From Streptomyces viridochromogenes (GTDB taxonomy: Bacteria > Actinomycetota > Actinomycetes > Streptomycetales > Streptomycetaceae), in NCBI RefSeq assembly GCF_001270495.1, contig NZ_LGUR01000072.1:62001-126000 (forward strand): a DNA stretch of 64,000 bases, in the 5' to 3' direction. Below the pieces are notes generated by a model. The model did no database searches. It was not told the DNA's origin and worked only from the letters and a program-made list of their open reading frames with translations. Positions 1 through 8,163 of this stretch are shown piece by piece; the first letter of the stretch is position 1, and every line of letters starts with the position of its first letter. The position numbers and the translations under genes are program-made.

Positions 1-817
1 GGGTGCCGATGACCTGTACCGCGACATGGTCGGCGCCCGCCCGGACATGGTCGTGGAGCCGCTCCGCCACCGTGTCCACGTCCCCCCAGAACACGAGGTC
101 GTCCACGAGGCGGTCGCTGCCACCGTGGGCGATCTCGTCGTCCGTGTAACCGAGACGGCGGAACTTGGCGATGTTGTACGAGGAGTCGAGGTACGGGCGC
201 AGATGCTCGCGTGCCGTCGCGCGGGCCTTGTCGGGCTCCGCCTCGAAGAGCACCGCGTGCTCGACGCCGAGGAACGCGTCGGGGCCGAGGATGTCCCTCG
301 CCTGGGCGGTGTGGGCCGTGTTGACGTGGTAGGTGTGGGCGCCTGCGGAGCGGTCCCGGGCCAGGGCGAGCATCTTGGGGCCGTAGGCGGCCAGGATGCG
401 GCGGGCCGGCGTTTGCGGCGCGGGCACGGGTGACTGCTTGGCGAGCGTGTCCAACTCGTCGAGGTACCCGGCCATGGCCGCGAGGGGTTTGACGCCCGGC
501 CTGTGCGCGCCGAATCCCAGACCCAGGACATGCCGGCCCGGGTAGGCGTCGGCCAGCAGCGCGCTCGCGGCGTGGGTCGCGCCCGCCTCCCGCGACCAGA
601 TCTGTGCGATGCCGTTGACCACGTGCAGCCGCTCGGTCGAGGCGAGCAGATAGCCGGCCTGGGTGAGCGCCTCGCGCCCGCCCACCTCGGGGAACCACAC
701 CGCCCGCCAGCCCAGTTGTTCCAGCTCCTGTACGGAGTCGCGCACCCGCGCGGCAGGCTGGTGCTCGAAGTCGAAGGTGTAGATGCCGAAGGTCCCCAGG
801 TTCCCCAGATTCTCCAT
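1..817 (-). CDS. LLM class F420-dependent oxidoreductase, 3' end cut by window edge
   Basis: I translated 272 codons from the ATG at 817 to the window edge without a stop. The N-terminus (MENLGNLGTFGIYTFDFEHQ) followed by GWRAVWFPEVGGRE, then HVVNGIAQIWSREA and HVLGLGFGAHRPG, is typical of luciferase-like (LLM) flavin enzymes that use coenzyme F420. It most resembles the TIGR03620-type actinobacterial subgroup. The substrate cannot be told. The gene lies 71 bp downstream of an ArsR regulator on the same strand, and a palindromic stretch sits just upstream of the start, so control by that regulator is plausible. The C-terminal part lies outside the window. Confidence 0.85.
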   Translation of the reverse strand, partial: MENLGNLGTFGIYTFDFEHQPAARVRDSVQELEQLGWRAVWFPEVGGREALTQAGYLLASTERLHVVNGIAQIWSREAGATHAASALLADAYPGRHVLGLGFGAHRPGVKPLAAMAGYLDELDTLAKQSPVPAPQTPARRILAAYGPKMLALARDRSAGAHTYHVNTAHTAQARDILGPDAFLGVEHAVLFEAEPDKARATAREHLRPYLDSSYNIAKFRRLGYTDDEIAHGGSDRLVDDLVFWGDVDTVAERLHDHVRAGADHVAVQVIGT

Positions 818-819
818 GC

Positions 820-843
820 ATCGAAATATTGCAGATTCTCGAT
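820..843. promoter_or_regulatory. Imperfect palindrome upstream of the LLM gene
   Basis: ATCGA (820-824) and TCGAT (839-843) form inverted arms around an A/T-rich centre, immediately upstream of the LLM start. It is the only A/T-rich patch nearby. It could be a -10 region or an operator for the neighbouring ArsR protein. The arms are short. Confidence 0.3.
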
Positions 844-888
844 ATCAAGTCCAACAGGGCGGCACTCGCACGCCCACGTGTCCAACTG

Positions 889-1221
889 CTAGAGGGTTCG
901 CCCGAGTTGGGCCACCAGCTCGGCGATGCGCTCCTCGTCCCGCTTGTAGTGGGTCCACTTGCCCACCCGCGTCGCCCGCACCAGACCCGCCCGCTGAAGC
1001 TCCGCCATGTACGCCGACACCGTCGACTGGGCCAGCCCGGCCTTGGCCTGGATGTGGCTCACACAGACCCCGACCTCGGCCGGGTCCGCGATCGCCTCGT
1101 ACTGCGAGAAGTGCCGCTCGGGCTCACGCAGCCACACCAACAGCTGTAGCCGCACCGGGTTGGCCAGCGCCTTCAGGGCGCCGACCAGATCCGCGTCCGG
1201 TGAGATCGCAGCGTCGGCCAT
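889..1221 (-). CDS. ArsR-family winged-helix transcriptional regulator
   Basis: This is a 110-residue protein starting at ATG 1221 (MADAAISPDADLVGALKALA). ANPVRLQLLVWL and AGLAQSTVSAYMAELQRAGLV are the helix-turn-helix signatures of the ArsR/SmtB fold, followed by a wing (VRATRVGKWTHYKRDEERI). It has a single Cys (VGVCVSH) and no CxC metal site, so it is probably not a classical metal sensor. It sits 35 bp downstream of mtnA and 71 bp upstream of an LLM oxidoreductase on the same strand, suggesting local control of that enzyme. The ligand is unknown. An upstream in-frame extension is possible but would run into mtnA. Confidence 0.85.
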   Translation of the reverse strand: MADAAISPDADLVGALKALANPVRLQLLVWLREPERHFSQYEAIADPAEVGVCVSHIQAKAGLAQSTVSAYMAELQRAGLVRATRVGKWTHYKRDEERIAELVAQLGRTL

Positions 1222-1256
1222 GGGTCCGGAGTATAGGTCGCCACCTCCCACGGACT

Positions 1257-2309
1257 TCAGCGCAGCCTCTCCCCCGGCAGCTCCCCCGCCGACACCTCCA
1301 GCACCCCACGCTCGGTGACCAGCCCGGTCACCAGACGCCCCGGCGTGACGTCGAACGCCGGGTTGTGGCCGCGCGAGGCCGCCGGAGCGGTCCGTATGCC
1401 ACCCCACTCCAGCACCTCGTCCTCGCCCCGGAGTTCGATGTGGATGTCGTCGCCGGTCTTCGTGGCCAGGTCGACGGTCGTCGTCGGCGCCGCCACCAGG
1501 AACGGGATCCCTGCGTCCGCGCAGGCCAGGGCGACCCCCACGGTGCCGACCTTGTTCGCGGTGTCGCCGTTCGCGGCGATCCGGTCGGCGCCGACGACCG
1601 CCGCGTCGACCTCGCCGCGCAGGATGGTGCCGGCCGCGGCGCCGTCGGCCTGGACGTAGTGCGGGATGCCCTCCTGGACCAGCTCCCAGGCGGTCAGGCG
1701 GGAGCCCTGGAGCAGCGGGCGCGTCTCGTCGGCGTACACGACCTCCAGGCGGCCACGGGCGTGCAGTTCGCGGATGACGCCGAGCGCCGTGCCCCAGCCG
1801 GAGGTGGCGAGCGCGCCGGTGTTGCAGTGGGTGAGGATGCGCAACGGCCGCTCGACGCCGACCCGTCCGAGCAGCCAGTCGGCGCCGAACGCGGCCATGG
1901 CGCGGTTCGCGTCGACGTCCTCCTGCTGGACGGCGGCGGCCTCCTCCAGCACCGCGTCGAGGCCCTCGTCGAAGCGGGTCATGACGCGGTCCACGCACAC
2001 CATGAGGTTGACCGCGGTGGGCCGGGCGTCACGGACGCGGGCCACGGCCGCGCGTATCTCGTCGGCCGACCAGCCCTCCCGCTCGCCCTGGAGCAGCGCG
2101 AGCGCGACGCCGTAGGCTCCCGCGGCGCCGATCGCGGGCGCACCGCGCACGACGAGCCGCTGGATCGCGTCGACCAGGGTGTCCACATCACGGACGTCCA
2201 TCGTCTCGGTGCGGTGCGGGAGCACGGTCTGGTCGATCAGCGCGAGGCTCGTTCCGGTCCACTGGACGGCACGCAATTCCTCGGGCATGGGCCGCACTTC
2301 CTGGGACAT
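1257..2309 (-). CDS. mtnA: S-methyl-5-thioribose-1-phosphate isomerase
   Basis: The 350-residue protein has the full length of the MtnA/eIF2B-like family. It isomerises methylthioribose-1-phosphate to methylthioribulose-1-phosphate in the cytosolic methionine salvage pathway. Visible signatures are VVRGAPAIGAAGAYG near the N-terminus, ILTHCNTGALAT with the catalytic Cys, VGADRIAANGD with the catalytic Asp, and NKVGTVGVALA. The start at 2309 is preceded by AGGAG about 10 bases upstream. A second start eight codons in (MPEELRAVQW) is possible. No other salvage gene is in the window, so the pathway must be completed elsewhere. Confidence 0.95.
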   Translation of the reverse strand: MSQEVRPMPEELRAVQWTGTSLALIDQTVLPHRTETMDVRDVDTLVDAIQRLVVRGAPAIGAAGAYGVALALLQGEREGWSADEIRAAVARVRDARPTAVNLMVCVDRVMTRFDEGLDAVLEEAAAVQQEDVDANRAMAAFGADWLLGRVGVERPLRILTHCNTGALATSGWGTALGVIRELHARGRLEVVYADETRPLLQGSRLTAWELVQEGIPHYVQADGAAAGTILRGEVDAAVVGADRIAANGDTANKVGTVGVALACADAGIPFLVAAPTTTVDLATKTGDDIHIELRGEDEVLEWGGIRTAPAASRGHNPAFDVTPGRLVTGLVTERGVLEVSAGELPGERLR

Positions 2310-2481
2310 AAGAGGACACTCCTAGTACTCCTGTGGGTGTCCGTCACCGTACATGACCTTGGGGAACCACAGTTCGAGACAGCCGCTCCCCCCGGAGGGG
2401 GCGCGGCGTGGGCGCGATCGACCTGTTGGTCCACGGCGGAGGCGCTCATCTGAACAGACCGCATAATGTGCCTGAGACGTC

Positions 2482-2501
2482 GGATGTCTTGCACGACATC
2501 C
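2482..2501. promoter_or_regulatory. Perfect 7-bp inverted repeat, candidate GntR operator
   Basis: GGATGTC (2482-2488) and GACATCC (2495-2501) are perfect arms around TTGCAC, 21 bp before the start of the GntR-type gene. CATAAT at 2462-2467 could be a -10 hexamer, which would put the palindrome just after the transcription start, a position suited to autorepression. FadR/GntR proteins bind short palindromes of this size. Confidence 0.5.
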
Positions 2502-2522
2502 TGAACGACCGGGAGGGCGGCC

Positions 2523-3194
2523 ATGGCAGTCACCGACGAGGCGATCGAGAAGATCAAGGGCATGATCGTCTCCGGCGCGCTGCGCCCCGGCGACCGGCTC
2601 CCCAAGGAGAGCGAGCTGGCCGCCGATCTCGGGCTGTCCCGCAACTCCCTGCGCGAGGCCGTGCGCGCTCTGTCACTGATCCGGATCCTGGACGTGCGGC
2701 AGGGCGACGGCACGTATGTCACGAGTCTGGATCCGCAGCTGTTGCTGGAGGCGCTGAGCTTCGTCGTCGACTTCCACCGCGACGACACGGTGCTGGAGTT
2801 CCTCGCCGTACGCCGCATCCTGGAGCCGGCCGCCACGGCGATGGCCGCGTCCCGGATCAGCGAGCAGCAACTGAACGCGCTGACCAACCAGTTGGACAAG
2901 CTCGGCAACGATCCGTCGGTGGAGGAGCTCGTCGCCTGCGACCTGGAGTTCCACCGGGGCATCGTGCAGAGCTCGGGGAACTCGGTGCTCTGTTCGCTCC
3001 TCGACGGGCTGTCGGGGCCGACGACTCGGGCCCGCATCTGGCGCGGGCTGACCCAGGAGGACGCGGTCAGCCGGACCCTGCACGAGCACCGGGCGATCCT
3101 GGCGGCGCTGCGGGACCGCGACGCGGAGGCGGCGAAGTCGTGGGCGACGGTGCACATCGCGAGCGTGGAGCAGTGGCTGCGGTCCACTCTGTGA
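2523..3194 (+). CDS. FadR-subfamily GntR transcriptional regulator
   Basis: The 223-residue regulator has an N-terminal winged helix (LRPGDRLPKESELAADLGLS, RNSLREAVRALSLI, VRQGDGTYV at about residues 19-67). The C-terminal all-helical FCD domain carries the metal/ligand pocket signature DLEFHRGIVQSSGN and a later HEHRAI, as in FadR-type repressors. GGGAGG six bases before the ATG supports the start. It is transcribed divergently from mtnA. A perfect palindrome in its leader suggests autoregulation. The ligand, probably a carboxylate, and the targets cannot be deduced. Confidence 0.88.
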   Translation: MAVTDEAIEKIKGMIVSGALRPGDRLPKESELAADLGLSRNSLREAVRALSLIRILDVRQGDGTYVTSLDPQLLLEALSFVVDFHRDDTVLEFLAVRRILEPAATAMAASRISEQQLNALTNQLDKLGNDPSVEELVACDLEFHRGIVQSSGNSVLCSLLDGLSGPTTRARIWRGLTQEDAVSRTLHEHRAILAALRDRDAEAAKSWATVHIASVEQWLRSTL

Positions 3195-3438
3195 GTTCGG
3201 CCAGGTGCGCCATGGGAGTGCGCGTCGTCTTGCGGGTGCCGGTTCGTTGTGGCCGCTCGCGCAGTTCCCCGCGCTGCTGGGTCGGCCCACTCGCCCGGGT
3301 GAGAGGCTCCGGGGTGTTCCCCGGTGACGAACGGGGCAGTGATCCGTTCACTCCCCCGTGCAAGGGGGCTGCGGGCGCCCCCGCCGCACGCCGTAAGGTT
3401 GGGTGGTCAAGCGAGGGCACGTCGGAAGGAGGCACTGG

Positions 3439-4425
3439 GTGATCGAGCTCGAGGGGGTTCCCGAGCTGATCGACCCGGTCATGGTGGCCGCGTTCGAGGG
3501 CTGGAACGATGCCGGCGACGCCGCTTCCACCGCGGTCGCGCATCTGGACAGGGAGTGGAAGGGCGAGGTGTTCGCGGCGCTGGACGCCGAGGACTACTAC
3601 GACTTCCAAGTGAACCGCCCCACGGTATGGATGGACGCGGGCGTCCGCAAGATCACTTGGCCCACGACCAGGCTTTCGGTGGTCCGCGTCGGCGGCGAGA
3701 AGCCGCGTGACCTCGTGCTCGTCCGAGGTATCGAACCGTCCATGCGCTGGCGCTCGTTCTGCAACGAGCTCCTCGGCTTCGCGCACGAACTGGGCGTGGA
3801 GCTGGTGGTCATCCTGGGCGCCCTGCTCGGTGACACCCCGCACACGCGTCCGGTCCCGATCAGCGGGACCACGTCCGACGCGGACCTGGCCCAGCGAATG
3901 GATCTGGAGGAGACCAAGTACGAGGGCCCGACGGGCATCGTCGGCGTCCTCCAGGAGGCGTGCACACACGCAGGCGTCCCGGCGGTGTCGCTGTGGGCGG
4001 CCGTACCGCACTACGTCTCGCAGCCGCCGAACCCGAAGGCGACGCTGGCCCTGCTCAACCGCCTGGAAGACCTGATCGACGTGCGCATCCCGCTGGGCGA
4101 GCTGCCCGAGGACGCGCGCGCCTGGCAGGTCGGTGTGGACCAGCTGGCCGCCGAGGACAGCGAGGTCGCCGAGTACGTGCAGTCGCTGGAGGAGGCCCGG
4201 GACACCGCGGAGCTGCCGGAGGCGTCGGGCGAGGCGATCGCCCGCGAGTTCGAGCGGTATCTGCGCCGACGGGACGGCGGCGGCCCGACGCCGGGCGGGC
4301 ACGCCACGGCGGACGGCGGGGAGTCCCCCGGCCCCTTCCTGAGGGACAACCCGAGCGGTCGCGCGAAGCCGCCCAAGCCACCGAAGCCGGGCACCACGGA
4401 CGACGACGAGTCGTCGGAGGACTGA
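3439..4425 (+). CDS. parJ: PAC2-family protein, ParJ orthologue
   Basis: The 328-residue protein opens with IELEGVPELIDPVMVAAFEG and has the PAC2 signatures FEGWNDAGDAAS, DYYDFQVNRPTVW and VVILGALLGDTPHTRP. The C-terminal 60 residues are acidic and proline-rich (PKPPKPG, ending DDDESSED) and look disordered. I chose the GTG at 3439 because GAAGGAGG lies six bases upstream. In S. coelicolor the orthologous position next to mshC is occupied by ParJ (SCO1662), an actinobacterial protein reported to modulate ParA polymerisation during sporulation septation. Orthology is inferred from family plus neighbourhood. Here three unrelated genes separate it from mshC. Confidence 0.85.
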   Translation: MIELEGVPELIDPVMVAAFEGWNDAGDAASTAVAHLDREWKGEVFAALDAEDYYDFQVNRPTVWMDAGVRKITWPTTRLSVVRVGGEKPRDLVLVRGIEPSMRWRSFCNELLGFAHELGVELVVILGALLGDTPHTRPVPISGTTSDADLAQRMDLEETKYEGPTGIVGVLQEACTHAGVPAVSLWAAVPHYVSQPPNPKATLALLNRLEDLIDVRIPLGELPEDARAWQVGVDQLAAEDSEVAEYVQSLEEARDTAELPEASGEAIAREFERYLRRRDGGGPTPGGHATADGGESPGPFLRDNPSGRAKPPKPPKPGTTDDDESSED

Positions 4426-4431
4426 GAAAGA

Positions 4432-4476
4432 GACGAAGGAGGGCGGTGCGCGGACTGCGCACCGCCCTCCTTCGTC
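4432..4476. terminator. Strong bidirectional hairpin terminator
   Basis: A perfect 20-bp stem (4432-4451 with 4457-4476) closes a five-base loop, GGACT. It lies between the convergent parJ gene and the NHL/SMP-30-like gene and can serve both. Confidence 0.9.
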
Positions 4477-4491
4477 ATACGGGCAGGATCG

Positions 4492-5466
4492 TCACGCGGG
4501 CACGGAGATCACGTCGTACGTCGTCTCCGGTGTCGGTGTCGTGGTGAAGCGCGCGTTGGGCAGGTAGAGGCGGCCCCGGTACGCGGCCACCGTGGTCGGC
4601 ACGTCGAAGAGCGGGTCGGTGACACGGCGCCGGAAGACGCCGCTGCGGCCGTCCGCGGAGAGCCTGAACACGTCGATCGCGTTCTGCCGGTTCTGCACGA
4701 CGTACAGCGTGCGTCCGTCCAGCAGCAGTCCGTCGCCGTTGGAGAGCGGGGCCGCGTCGCCGAGGTCGACGAGCCGGGTGACGCCGGTGCGCGGGTTCAC
4801 GCGGTGCAGGCCGCCCACCCCGGACTGCACGACCAGCAGCGCGGAGCCGTCAGGGGTGCTCGTGATGCCGTTGGCGTTCACGACCTCGCCGGGGACCTGG
4901 CTCCAGTCGCCGCTCAGGGTGATCGTCACGACGTCGTCCGCGCCCGGCAGTTCCCCGTGCCGGCCGAGCGGCAGGGCGTACAGCGCGGGCTGGAAGGAGT
5001 CGGTGAACCAGGCCGTGCGCGGGGTCAGGAACACGTCGTTGGCGAAGGACGGGGTCGCCGTGGTGAGGACGTACGAGGCGAGGACCTCGCCGGTGCGGGT
5101 GTCCACGACGCGGGTGCCCTGGCCGCGTGCGGCGACGAACAGGCGTCCCCGGTGATCGAGTTTGAGGCCGACCGAGGGCGTGCCGGGTCCGGCCGAGATG
5201 ATGCCGCCCTCGCCGGTGCGCAGGTCGGCGCGGTAGATCGAGCCGTCGCCGAGCGAGCCGAGGTAGGCGTACGGTCCGCCGCCGATGGTGATGCCCTCCG
5301 GGCGGAAGCCGTTCGGGAGGTGGATCACGACGGGCCGGGTCTTCCCGGCCGCGGCGGCGGGGGTGCCGGCCGACCCGACGAGCACGGCTCCGGCGGTGGC
5401 GGCGCCGGCCGTGAGGAGTCTGCGGCGGGTGGGGCGAGCTGCGAAGGAGCGGTGTTCGGGGGCCAC
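4492..5466 (-). CDS. Tat-exported NHL/SMP-30-like beta-propeller protein
   Basis: This 324-residue protein starts at GTG 5466, six bases after GAAGGA. RRRLLTAGAATAGAVLVG followed by GTPAAAAG is a twin-arginine signal peptide, so the mature protein is extracytoplasmic. The remainder has repeated blade-like motifs (GGGPYAYLGSLGDGSIYRAD, DHRGRLFVAARGQGTRVVD, NANGITSTPDGSALLVVQSG, NGDGLLLDGRTLYVVQN). These are typical of SMP-30/gluconolactonase and NHL-type six-bladed propellers. Catalytic activity is not assured, because many such proteins are only annotated as superoxide-dismutase-like or lactonase-like. It is divergent from the protease at 5777. Confidence 0.8.
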   Translation of the reverse strand: MAPEHRSFAARPTRRRLLTAGAATAGAVLVGSAGTPAAAAGKTRPVVIHLPNGFRPEGITIGGGPYAYLGSLGDGSIYRADLRTGEGGIISAGPGTPSVGLKLDHRGRLFVAARGQGTRVVDTRTGEVLASYVLTTATPSFANDVFLTPRTAWFTDSFQPALYALPLGRHGELPGADDVVTITLSGDWSQVPGEVVNANGITSTPDGSALLVVQSGVGGLHRVNPRTGVTRLVDLGDAAPLSNGDGLLLDGRTLYVVQNRQNAIDVFRLSADGRSGVFRRRVTDPLFDVPTTVAAYRGRLYLPNARFTTTPTPETTYDVISVPA

Positions 5467-5776
5467 TGTGCGTCCTTCCACGAAGAGGACCAGCCGACAG
5501 CTGGTCCAACGGTCAACTGACTCGTCCACCCCACCACACGCCGGATGCCTCCGCAGCCGTAGACAGCCTCTCGACAGCGACTGGGCACATCTGGCCCGAT
5601 TGTGGCGTGACATCTCTTTCACGCCGGATTGCACACGGTGCCCAATTCAACTTGTTTCAAACCGAGTTGGCGAAATAAGTCTGGACGGACCGGGCCGCGC
5701 GTGCTTGGTTGTCCTGCGAAGGCGCGCCGCACCACCCGCACTTGGTATCCGCAGGAACCGAAGGGAGCGGCAGACG
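5467..5776. promoter_or_regulatory. 310-bp divergent promoter region with a 7-bp palindrome
   Basis: No gene is visible here. The stretch must carry the promoters of the NHL-like gene (minus) and of the subtilisin-like protease (plus). GGCGTGA (5604-5610) and TCACGCC (5619-5625) are perfect inverted arms. Just after them comes an A/T-rich section (about 5629-5680) unlike the surrounding GC-rich DNA. It includes TTGCAC at 5629 and TTGTTT at 5652 as possible -35 elements, but no convincing -10 is seen. AAGGGAG at 5761-5767 is the ribosome binding site for the protease. Confidence 0.4.
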
Positions 5777-7510
5777 ATGACCGACCAGGCAGAGCCGGCG
5801 CAGGGCCCGGGAGCGTCCGGGCCGGGGCCCGACGGAGCGGGATTCACCTATCGAGGAGCCGAGCGGGAGCTGATCGTCGTCGCCCGCCCGGAGGTCCGGC
5901 TGCGGGCCCGGGCCGAGGGCGTCCGCTCGGTGGCGGGCGCCGACGTGTCGGCCCTCGACATGTTCCTCAGTGACGAACAACTCACGCTGGAGCCGCTGTT
6001 CGGCAGCGAGGAGCGGCTGCAGCAGGCCGCCCCGCAAGCAGGCGCCGAGGAGGTCCCCGACCTCGCGCTGTTCTACCGGGTACGCGGCGGGGAGAGCCGC
6101 GCCGAGGAGCTGCGGGCCCGTATCGCCGCGCTGCCGGGGATCGACACGGCGTATGTGAAGCCGGGCGCGGTACCGGCCGGGTTCGGGCCGATGGGGGCGG
6201 AGAGCGGGCGCCTGAAGGAGGGCGCGCCGGTCACGCCCGACTACAGCGGCCGCCAGGGCTATCTGCGGCCCGCGCCCGAGGGCGTGGACGCGCACTGGGC
6301 CTGGCAGCGCCCCGGCGGCACCGGTGAGGGCGTGACCGTGATCGACGTGGAGGGCTCCTGGCAGCTGGGCCACGAGGACCTGGCCGCCAAGCTGGCCGGA
6401 GTCGTCGTCGGCACCCCGCTGTCCGACCTCGCCTGGCGCAACCACGGCACCGCCGTGATCGGGGTCATCGGCGGTGACCGCACCGAGTACGGCATCACCG
6501 GCATCGTGCCGGACACGGTGACCGCGGCCGCGTCCTTCCAGGGCATCGGGACGGCGCCCGCGATCCACGCGGCGGCCGACCGGCTGAGCCCCGGCGACAT
6601 CCTGCTGATCGAACTGCACCGCCCCGGGCCGCGGTTCGAGTACGCCCAGCGCGACGACCAGCGCGGCTACATCGCGCTGGAATGGTGGCCGGACGACCTC
6701 GCCGCCGTCCGCTACGCCACCGCCAAGGGGGTCCTCGTGGTGGCCGCCGCGGGCAACGGCGCCGAGTCGCTGGACGACGCGCTCTACGAGCGTCGCCCGG
6801 ACGACTTCCCGGAGTCGTGGCGCAACCCGTTCAACCCGTCCAACCCGTCCTCCGGCGCCGTACTGGTCGGGGCGGGCGCCCCACCGCCGGGCACGCACGG
6901 CCGTGACCACGGCCCGGACCGCTCACGGCTCGCGTTCTCCAACTACGGCGCCCGCGTGGACGCGCAGGGCTGGGGGCGCGAGGTGACGACCACCGGCGGC
7001 TTCTGGGACCGGCCCGGCGACCTTCAGGGCGGGCCCGAGGAGATCGCCTGGTACACCGACACGTTCTCGGGGACGTCGTCCGCCTCCCCGGTCGTGGTCG
7101 GCGCGCTGGCCGCCTTGCAGGGCATGCTCAAAGCCGCGGGCCAGCCGCCGATGACCCCCGAGCGCGCGTGTGCCGTGCTGCGGGCGACGGGTTCCCCGCA
7201 GCAGGACGCGCCTGGCCGGCCCGCCTCCCAGCGGATCGGCAACCGCCCCGACATCAGGGCGGCGGTCACCCATCTGGTGCCGCAGGCGGTCGGCTCGGGC
7301 CTGGCCGAACGCTACTGGGACGAGCTCCTGCCCTACCCACGCGAACTCCCGCCCAGGCTCCGGCTGTTCGTGGCCGGCGGCTGGCGGAACCTCAACCACC
7401 CGTCCCCGGAGATCCGCCAGGCGGTCCATACCGCCTTCGCGGGGGGACGGCCCGAAGTCCGAGTGTGGTTCTCGGACGACGAGATCGTCGGCCTGGTGAT
7501 CACCGGCTGA
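5777..7510 (+). CDS. Subtilisin-like (S8) serine protease without signal peptide, with extra C-terminal module
   Basis: This is a 577-residue protein. The S8 catalytic residues are visible: Asp190 in TVIDVEGSW, His223 in RNHGTAVIGVIGG, the oxyanion Asn327 in VVAAAGNG and Ser434 in FSGTSSASP. There is no signal peptide, so unlike most Streptomyces subtilases it should act inside the cell or be released differently. Residues 1-150 form a unique N-terminal region that might act as a prosegment. The last 55 residues (about 523-577) form a module shared with the next gene: LFVAGGWRNLNHPSPEI, then AFAGG and VRVW. The next gene starts 35 bp downstream, indicating an operon. Confidence 0.92.
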   Translation: MTDQAEPAQGPGASGPGPDGAGFTYRGAERELIVVARPEVRLRARAEGVRSVAGADVSALDMFLSDEQLTLEPLFGSEERLQQAAPQAGAEEVPDLALFYRVRGGESRAEELRARIAALPGIDTAYVKPGAVPAGFGPMGAESGRLKEGAPVTPDYSGRQGYLRPAPEGVDAHWAWQRPGGTGEGVTVIDVEGSWQLGHEDLAAKLAGVVVGTPLSDLAWRNHGTAVIGVIGGDRTEYGITGIVPDTVTAAASFQGIGTAPAIHAAADRLSPGDILLIELHRPGPRFEYAQRDDQRGYIALEWWPDDLAAVRYATAKGVLVVAAAGNGAESLDDALYERRPDDFPESWRNPFNPSNPSSGAVLVGAGAPPPGTHGRDHGPDRSRLAFSNYGARVDAQGWGREVTTTGGFWDRPGDLQGGPEEIAWYTDTFSGTSSASPVVVGALAALQGMLKAAGQPPMTPERACAVLRATGSPQQDAPGRPASQRIGNRPDIRAAVTHLVPQAVGSGLAERYWDELLPYPRELPPRLRLFVAGGWRNLNHPSPEIRQAVHTAFAGGRPEVRVWFSDDEIVGLVITG

Positions 7511-7545
7511 CGCAGCCCATCACATCAAGGGAAGGTGACACCCGA

Positions 7546-8121
7546 ATGAGCACCACCCCGCAGATGAGTCACATGGGACAACAGCAAGGCCAGCAGTTCC
7601 CCAGCACATCGCCCTACCAGCAGCAGCCGTTCGGGCAGCAACAGGGCTTCGGCCAGCAGCAGGGCTTCGGCCAGCAGCAGCCGTACGGCATGAGCGGCTC
7701 CCTGGAACAGCTCCAGCAGCTCGGCCAGCAGCAGCCGTACCAGCAGTTGCTTCAGCAGCTGGGCCAGCAGCAGTTCGGCGGCCAGCAGCAGGACCAGCAG
7801 GCGCAGCAGAACGAGCAGCAGATGCAGCAGCAGTTGCAGCAGGTCGCGCTGGCGGCGGTGCAGCAGGCCGCCCAGCAGCTCCAGGCGCAGGCTCTGGCCT
7901 CCGGTGTGGCGGACGGCTTCGTCGACATCGTCCACCCGCTCCAGGGGCAGCCGCATCAGATCTTCCTGCGCATCGACAACCAGTTCCGGGTCCTGAACAA
8001 CCCGAACCCGCAGATCCACCAGCAGATCCAGCAGGCGTTCGCGTTCGGCCACCAGGTGATCGGCATCTGGGACACCCAGTCGCCGAGCGTGCTGCGCGGC
8101 GTCCGGATCCAGCGACTCTGA
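7546..8121 (+). CDS. Glutamine-rich low-complexity protein sharing the protease's C-terminal module
   Basis: The 191-residue protein begins after AAGGGAAGG. Residues 1-115 are extremely Gln-rich, with near-tandem units such as GFGQQQ and PYQQQ and later Gln-rich segments likely to form a coiled coil or a prion-like disordered segment. Residues 137-191 are a folded-looking module: QIFLRIDNQFRVLNNPNPQI, QQAFAFG, VIGIW. This aligns with the C-terminus of the upstream subtilisin-like protease through R-x-L-N-x-P-x-P-x-I-x-Q, AFA-x-G and a later V and W. No signal peptide or membrane helix is present. Function is unknown; a substrate, scaffold or regulator of the protease is my inference. Confidence 0.9.
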   Translation: MSTTPQMSHMGQQQGQQFPSTSPYQQQPFGQQQGFGQQQGFGQQQPYGMSGSLEQLQQLGQQQPYQQLLQQLGQQQFGGQQQDQQAQQNEQQMQQQLQQVALAAVQQAAQQLQAQALASGVADGFVDIVHPLQGQPHQIFLRIDNQFRVLNNPNPQIHQQIQQAFAFGHQVIGIWDTQSPSVLRGVRIQRL

Positions 8122-8163
8122 CGGGCACCTGAACGAACGGACGGGCACCTGAGCAAAGGGATC

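Noticed and set aside
4492..5634. Longer 380-residue form of the NHL-like protein
   Set aside because: The extra 56 residues are unlike a signal peptide, and GTG 5466 has a proper ribosome binding site directly before a Tat signal.
7546..8121. Q-rich protein as a sequencing or repeat artefact
   Set aside because: It has a good ribosome binding site, an intact frame, a non-repetitive C-terminal module similar to its neighbour and a terminator just after it.
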